This document shows positions 58,441 to 64,000 of a stretch of 64,000 bases of DNA, in pieces. Each line of letters starts with the position of its first letter. The first letter of the stretch is position 1. The stretch lies in contig NW_014577852.1 in NCBI RefSeq assembly GCF_000485595.1, forward strand, positions 34,451-98,450, given 5' to 3'. The notes under the pieces are model-generated. The model did no database searches and was not told the DNA's origin. It was given only the letters and a program-made list of their open reading frames with translations. Source of the stretch: Priapulus caudatus. Taxonomy: Eukaryota > Priapulida > Priapulimorpha > Priapulimorphida > Priapulidae. Position numbers and translations under genes: made by a program.

Positions 58441-60336
58441 AATTTATCCTTGTCACTTCGCAGATGTTCAATGTTTTCTTTCATTCCTGTAAATGTACAT
58501 GCAAATACATTTGTCAATAGTAAAGCATTAATAACAATAATGTGATAAAAAGACACTGTATTTGCCTTTCCTGCTATTGCTTGACTTTTAGCCTAGCTAT
58601 ATTTTCACGATCTAATGAACGATTTTTCCAACTAACTATTTATCAAATGAAATTTGTCATTAAAGTATAAATAACACGCTCACTCCACGGGTAGTAAACG
58701 ATATAATTTTGTTCATTATAATAATGTCATACTCATAGTAATGGCATCACATTATTCATTTGTAATGACTGTATTACGTACTAGTATTATAAAGATCTAC
58801 ATTATAATGGCAGGGTTTCTTCGAGGGGAAATTAGACAAAGGAGGCAGTGAAAAACATACACGGGGGCTCGGGGCGATTTAGCCCCCGAAATGCCAAAAA
58901 GAGCCCCGGAAATGCCAAAAAGAGCCCCCGGAAATTTGCATAGAGTTAAAGGCAAACCAAATTTTAGAGTGCTATTTTCATGCACCTTGAAAAGTAGCCC
59001 CAGAAAAATAAATTATATTTTTTTCCCTGAAAGGAGGGAATGGCTAGTTTGGGGAAAAACGCGCAGGATGGATTCAAAGACATACCATAAGCACACATGC
59101 AGATGCTGCAGGCAGATACAGGGGGAGAGAGGGAGGGGGTTGTGGGGGGTCTGCCCCAGCAAAATTTAAAAAATGTGAATGTCTTAATTATACTGCATTT
59201 GAGGCACCCTGAAAATAAAATGACATTATTTTGACAACGGCGGGTAAATACAGGAACATTTTCACAATGTCGATGTTAAATTTGACAACGGAGGTGTGCC
59301 AGTGTGCCTCTTATGTATAAGAAACCCTGCAATGGCACCATTTAATCACTGGCAACTGAGTCAAGTGCGCCCCACCCCATCACACTCATGCTACAGCACA
59401 CACATGTATTATCAAAATGTAGATCTACCATTGCAACCCATTCTCTCCCGCTCTCTGTACTGTAGCGGAGGCGAAACCTTCGCTGAAGGGGCTATAGCCT
59501 ACAGTACAGTGAGTGAGCTAGTCCAAGTTTCCTCTGACCAATAAATTCAGGGGTCGAAATTAGCGGTATCCCGATATCCGCGGGATAATAGATTCTTGTG
59601 TTGGATACCAGATTTCAATGCTTGGCTGTTGTTGTTGACGTTGTGACATTAATTTTGTGTGGGCTACACCGACTCCGACTCCGAGCCATGCACGGCATAC
59701 ACTGATACAGGGCTACATCATGGGTTGAGCCATTAAAGCCGCAGTATGCGCATCCAAACGCTAATTTCTCCAGTACTAGACTAGAAAATTTATTCTTCGT
59801 GTCATGCATAATCACACTACCTTATGACAAAATAAACTCTAGACTCTAGTTCCTCCCATTTCACTGCGCGTTTGCTTAAAACCCACAAGAAAGAGGTGAG
59901 AAAACTGGCATTCTGGCGCAAACGCCGACTGTTTGCCAAACAATTTAGCCTCGAAGTGGTGAGGTGACGTCACATGTTTTTATCTTTGGTACACCCGTAC
60001 CGCTGCACCGCAGCACCGCTGTGCGGTTGCTTGGCAGGGCAACGCGAAAGTGTCAACAACATCGGAGAATTTGAACAACATTGGAGGTATTTTCAAATAC
60101 CTTTTATAAGACAACACGCCGGCGCAGTGAAATGGGAGGAACTAGAGTTTATTTTGTCATAAGGTACCGGTAGTGTGATTATGCATGACGACGTGGATAT
60201 TCGTCCGAGCATCGGACACAGGTCTGTTCGTATGCGCTATTCGTCCGAGCAGCGTACCGCGCCGCAGGCGCAAATAAAGATGTTCCATACTGCAGTCCTC
60301 CAACCCGAAGCGATCAGGGCAGGACACAGGCTCCTA
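58441..60336. other. Intergenic region with two fold-back-type repeats
   Basis: The segment 58807-59335 has short inverted ends (GCAGGGTTTCTT) and three tandem CCGGAAATGCCAAAAAGAGC-like units at 58880-58935. It is followed by the fold-back element 59801-60189. No supported exon was seen, and I searched in vain here for the missing helicase motifs V and VI. Confidence 0.5.
59801..60189. mobile_element. 390-bp fold-back element with ~65-bp inverted repeats
   Basis: The left arm GTCATGCATAATCACACTAC then CTTATGACAAAATAAACTCT, AGTTCCTCCCATTTCACTGCG is inverted at the right, ending GTAGTGTGATTATGCATGAC. The arms differ by a short GGTAC insertion and a CTAGACT repeat. The interior of about 240 bp is unique and non-coding. 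It lies just downstream of the truncated helicase. Confidence 0.8.
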
Positions 60337-62253
60337 CTAGCAATAATAAGGGGCCAAACAGGCATTGGGTCTGCTGCGGCAGTTGGTTAACTGCTCTGGA
60401 GATGCAGGCTTGTATGCCATTAGCCAGATGTAGAGTTCATCTGTTTGTCTGATTGAGCGACAAAAGACTAATATTTTTTTTGACTTGACGCCCATCTCTT
60501 TAATGTGATTTAGTAGCCACATTAGCTCTATTTCGTACTTTTCTGTCGACCGCTGCACATGAAGATATATGTTGGGCCTGAAAGTAAACAATGCAGACAG
60601 TCAGATGAATAGATGTTTCTAGTTGATAAAAAAGCCCGATCACTTTTTAAACAAAAAGAGACACCCTAAATAATTATTGTTGTTTATTGTTAAAACCTTT
60701 TGCTTTCACATAAAAACCGCAAATTATGTGCATATATATACATTTACCTATCTGGAACCAATGCAAGCATGTGCATATCGGGAGGAAGAGCAAGAACTTT
60801 CCTCAAATCCTCCAGCACTTCCTGCGTCGCAGTTGCAGTCAATATCAATAATGGTGAATCGTCAAAAAAGCTGATGAGATGTGTCACCTTTCGGTACTCT
60901 GGCCTGAAATCAGGCCCCTGTAAAGAGAAGTTGTGACAATTTTAGAATAAATATTACAATATAAAAAATATAATAATTAGTGCTGAGATGCTGATTGTTC
61001 TATTAAACAATTTATAACGACTGATAGACAGATAATGTTAGTTGACATGAAAGGTGGTGTCAGTTGTATATATGTTTGTGTAACAATACTATAGGATTGT
61101 GTGACACATACTGCATTATAAATATAGAATAAATGTGGAACACATGCATATTTACCATGTTGATATGCAATGAGCTTCGTCAAAGCACAGAAGGCACACC
61201 TGTGACTTGATAGCCAGAAGCATGTCGAGCCAAACTGGCTTCATTATGGACTCAGGGGAGGCCAACACTACATCAACGTCTCCAGATTGTATTGCTATTG
61301 TTAATGAACAGACATTGGCAAGTTATTTTGGTTATAGTAACATTTGTCGATATAATCAAGTAAAAGTGTATTGAAATTCATTTCTGAAATTCTTAGCATG
61401 TGAACCATGATACTTTCGGTGGCAACTCTTTCCCCAAATAGTAGATGCATATGCAGCAATGTACAAAGAACCTTCTATGTCAGTTGATTTCAAACCCTGC
61501 ATGAGGCAGGCACACTTGATGTTATGCTTGAGCATATCTCGCTGCTGGTCCAGCATCAACGACCGTAATGGCGATATAACAATCACTGTTTTCTTCTTGC
61601 CAGATATCTAAACAAATTCTTTAATAAATATTGAGGTGTGTAACAAAGAAACAACATTCTTGTCATATTTTTACTGCAAAAGAATTGTGAAAAAATTCCC
61701 CCCCCTTCAGTTTTTTTTTTAATCACTTATAGAATTTAGTTATTTTAATTACAATAACTAAATTCCATAACTGATTAACTTAGATTCAGTATCAGTATCA
61801 GTGATTTCATTAACTTAAAATTACAATGTAATTACAGACAGTATGCAAATAAGCAACAACACAACATTAGTTAAACGTTGGAGCACTTTTACATAATAAT
61901 AATAAATATATTTATATAAAATACATATTGCAATATAATACATAGCTAATAGTTAATAGGAATGAAACAGAGAGTAATAGTTTTGCGTTATTACTATATG
62001 GTTTTTGGCATCCAAAACCCCGTATCTCAAATTTCCCGCCAAAATTGCACGTGCTGTGAATCTGAAAAGTGCTACCTTTTCCATCATCAACTGGGAAGAA
62101 GCTAAATAGTATGCTTTTCCCAAAGCCCGTCGGCAGCAATCCGTACACACTAATTCCTTCTTTTAATCTGTCCAGGCATTCGGCTTGCTGTGGCTTCAGA
62201 TCAAAATTGTAATTAAATTCGTTCCTCATAGCTCTAAACATGTCTGCTGCCAT
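60337..62253 (-). pseudogene. RecQ-type DNA helicase, truncated and frame-disrupted
   Basis: Exons on the - strand: 62253-62092 (MAADMFRAMRNEFNYNFDLK then PQQ and LLPTGFGKS, the Walker A motif), 61607-61472 (TVIVISPLRSLMLDQQRDML, motif Ia), 61294-61156 (VDVVLASPESIMKPVWLD and CFDEAHCISTW, DEAH motif II), 60917-60748 (PDFRPEYRK and LILTATATQEVLEDL, motif III) and 60577-60337 (ILVFCRSIRQTDELYIWL, motif IV). The frame ends in TAG soon after motif IV, so motifs V and VI, needed for ATP hydrolysis and strand translocation, are missing. The DEAH/motif III junction is one base short (a TG donor end meets GGG, where TGGGGN is needed), and the first junction works only with a weak alternative donor. 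It is likely a decayed copy of a multicopy RecQ-like family. Confidence 0.72.
61731..61767. repeat. GAATTTAGTTATT hairpin
   Basis: TAGAATTTAGTTATT pairs with AATAACTAAATTCCA around TTAATTAC, in the first intron of the helicase copy. The ends do not match the CAGGAGT consensus. Confidence 0.6.
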
Positions 62254-64000
62254 TTTCGGTTTTTGTGCATGGAAGTAAGATGTGTAAGGATGAAAAATAT
62301 ATATAACAAGAGACAAGATATTATGTTGACATGATGCTGTTTATTTAGCTATATTTTCAGAAATAAACAATTATGTAGAAAACAAAACTAGACGCTTCTA
62401 GCCAGCCAAGCAATATATTATGGGGCTAACTGTTCTGGCGCTACTGCAACGCACCGGAAGAGACGACATTTCTCACCGGCCAATGAAAGCATCGCTGTGA
62501 CGTTGTCGCGGTGCGGTTCAATTCGATTGGCAGTTTTGACCGTTTTGTGTGTAGCGAGTTTGCGTGGTTTTTATGTCGTGATGTTTTAATAAAATAAACG
62601 TGATTAAAGAGGAGAAATACTGGCATGACAAGTATTTGTAATGTAGGTAAGATTGTTAATAAAGCGACGGCTTTAGGTATTTCTTTCTGATTTTTTATGT
62701 AACACGGCCGTAAATAGTAAAAAAGGTTGTCGTGATTTTGCATGTTGGAATTCACAGGTTTTTGTCTACTGGAAAGCCTATTGGGCCCTAAAATACACCA
62801 GAATATAAAAATTTTAGGGCAGCAATTTTATTGTCTATACGGTACAGTGTACGCGGGCTATACGAAACAGGAACACGACAATCGACATAAATGCAAAGAA
62901 TAAATTGACATATATACAAAGTAATTGCTGTAAAATTAAAAAAGACCTCACAAATAAGTCTCAACACCTAAAACCTTTAAGCACGGTAGCCAAACACCTT
63001 AGTGCTTACCTTTTCTCTGGCAATATGTAACCTGGTATGATACAGGCGGTATGCGTTTCGCTTCACTACACTATCTAGCCGCCTGTACGCCCAGTCAACG
63101 CTGGCGTTTCGCAAGCCTCAGTGTATCGATACAGGGAGGAGCAACTTGATATAACTGGAGAAAGACGTCAGGCAAAAGCCTGCTCGCTGATCTGGCTGAT
63201 TGCCTTATCAGCTTCTCTGATTGGGCGCAGAAACGATTTCGTGTTTACGCGTTGGCGGCTGGAGAGGCAAGGTGGTACAGGCGGTGAAGTGTAGTGAAAG
63301 CGGAACCGGAACCGCTGCTATCCATAGCAGGTTAGCAATACTGCAATGGTCGATGCCTCGATGCAAACTCCACGACAGATGGCGCTCTCGCTCTGGCTCG
63401 GTATTGGTTGATCGGCGATGGGCGATGTGTTGTATGTTTAAGTACGAGTTATGCAACCAGGGCATTTTTAATTCAGGTGATTTAGCCACTTCGGTTTGTT
63501 CAGTTGTCCATTTCATTCTAATAGTATAATTGTTTATTACTATATAATATATTGTATTATGCTTGGAGCTTTGCAGGCCGGCACAAAATGCGCATCCCAA
63601 AACGCACTAAACTTTTCCCAGCCCTAGACTAGCAAATACAGTAAAAAAACCCGGCGTATAGCCCATGAGTTTTAAGAGGAACATGTTAGGGCTAAAACTG
63701 ATTTCCCAATTTAGACGCCGGCTTTTACATAAGAACTCCTGTTTAGGCTACAGATTTTAAAGTAGGTTCTTAATTTTCCATGGTTTTTTCCATTTTTCTT
63801 CTCCTCACATTTTTTGGCATGTTGTTTATTTCCTTGGATACATACTGTATATACCAGTATGTAAGCCCTGACAAACTTACACATGTAGCCCATCATGGGT
63901 ATTAAGTTTTAGCAAAAAATTGCAGTCCTTGTAAGAAAATTTTTACCCACAATTTGAATCAAGTAAGCTTATACATACTTAAAAATAGAAATATAAGACC
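62254..64000. other. Right-edge region without a firm gene
   Basis: Two inverted CCAAT-type motifs (GGCCAATGAAAGC and CGATTGGCAG, 62476-62533) and a short ATG stretch followed by GTAAG (62624-62650) could mark a promoter and first exon on the + strand, but this is speculative. An imperfect inverted repeat lies at 63055-63306. I recognised no protein. Confidence 0.35.
63055..63306. repeat. Imperfect inverted-repeat element
   Basis: GTTTCGCTTCACTACAC...CCGCCTGTAC (63055-63088) and GTACAGGCGGTGAAGTGTAG then TGAAAGCGGAAC (63275-63306) are inverted with small gaps. The interior of about 185 bp has no convincing coding sequence. Confidence 0.6.

Noticed and set aside
60337-62253. Helitron or other autonomous transposon helicase
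   Set aside because: The motifs are RecQ type with spliced introns. No Rep/HUH nuclease, PIF1-type motifs or Helitron ends were seen nearby.

Overview
This window is nuclear DNA from an intron-rich animal, most likely a marine invertebrate; I cannot name the species. The evidence is GT-AG exons of 60-250 bp separated by introns of a few hundred bases to several kb, a metazoan-type [2Fe-2S] ferrochelatase, a BLOC-1 subunit, a thioester-protein (TEP/alpha-2-macroglobulin/CD109/C3 superfamily) gene, and a very high load of microsatellites, TTAGGG-type interstitial arrays, fold-back elements and a tRNA-related repeat. I assembled the exons by hand from splice sites, reading phase and family similarity.

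Layout. (1) About 870-1180, + strand: candidate terminal exons of an unrecognised gene. They run tail-to-tail into ferrochelatase (FECH, - strand). FECH exons are spread over 1.2-17.6 kb and are out of order, because the block 5.04-9.18 kb is a second copy of 13.4-17.7 kb and sits between downstream exons. One central FECH exon is missing. (2) 18.4-21.1 kb, + strand: a small unrecognised single-pass membrane protein gene in four phase-compatible exons. (3) 21.1-33.5 kb: gene-poor, repeat-rich DNA. It includes a noisy, duplicated copy of the first two TEP exons next to a 25-N gap. (4) 34.8-54.6 kb, + strand: a TEP gene of about 30 exons encoding roughly 1,850 residues. It has a signal peptide, MG domains, a KRRRKR processing site, CUB/TED and receptor-binding regions, and an acidic tail of about 400 residues. 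Its thioester motif reads GGGEQ instead of GCGEQ, so it cannot form the internal thioester. (5) 56.1-58.4 kb, - strand: a pallidin (BLOC1S6) gene with an extended N-terminus. (6) 60.3-62.3 kb, - strand: a RecQ-type helicase fragment that ends before motifs V/VI and has at least one frame break. It is followed by a 390-bp fold-back element.

The genes do not form one pathway. FECH makes haem in mitochondria, pallidin serves lysosome-related organelle biogenesis, and the TEP is a predicted secreted protein of the immune/adhesion type.

The best candidate for something undescribed is a dispersed family of 40-120 bp near-perfect hairpins sharing an ATCAGGAGT...ACTCCTGAT outer stem and an inner ATAATAG motif. 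They occur in TEP introns and intergenic DNA, and their inner stems differ from copy to copy. Two 25-N gaps, each preceded by an indel-ridden copy of sequence found cleanly elsewhere, show that part of the apparent duplication is probably an assembly or gap-filling artefact.
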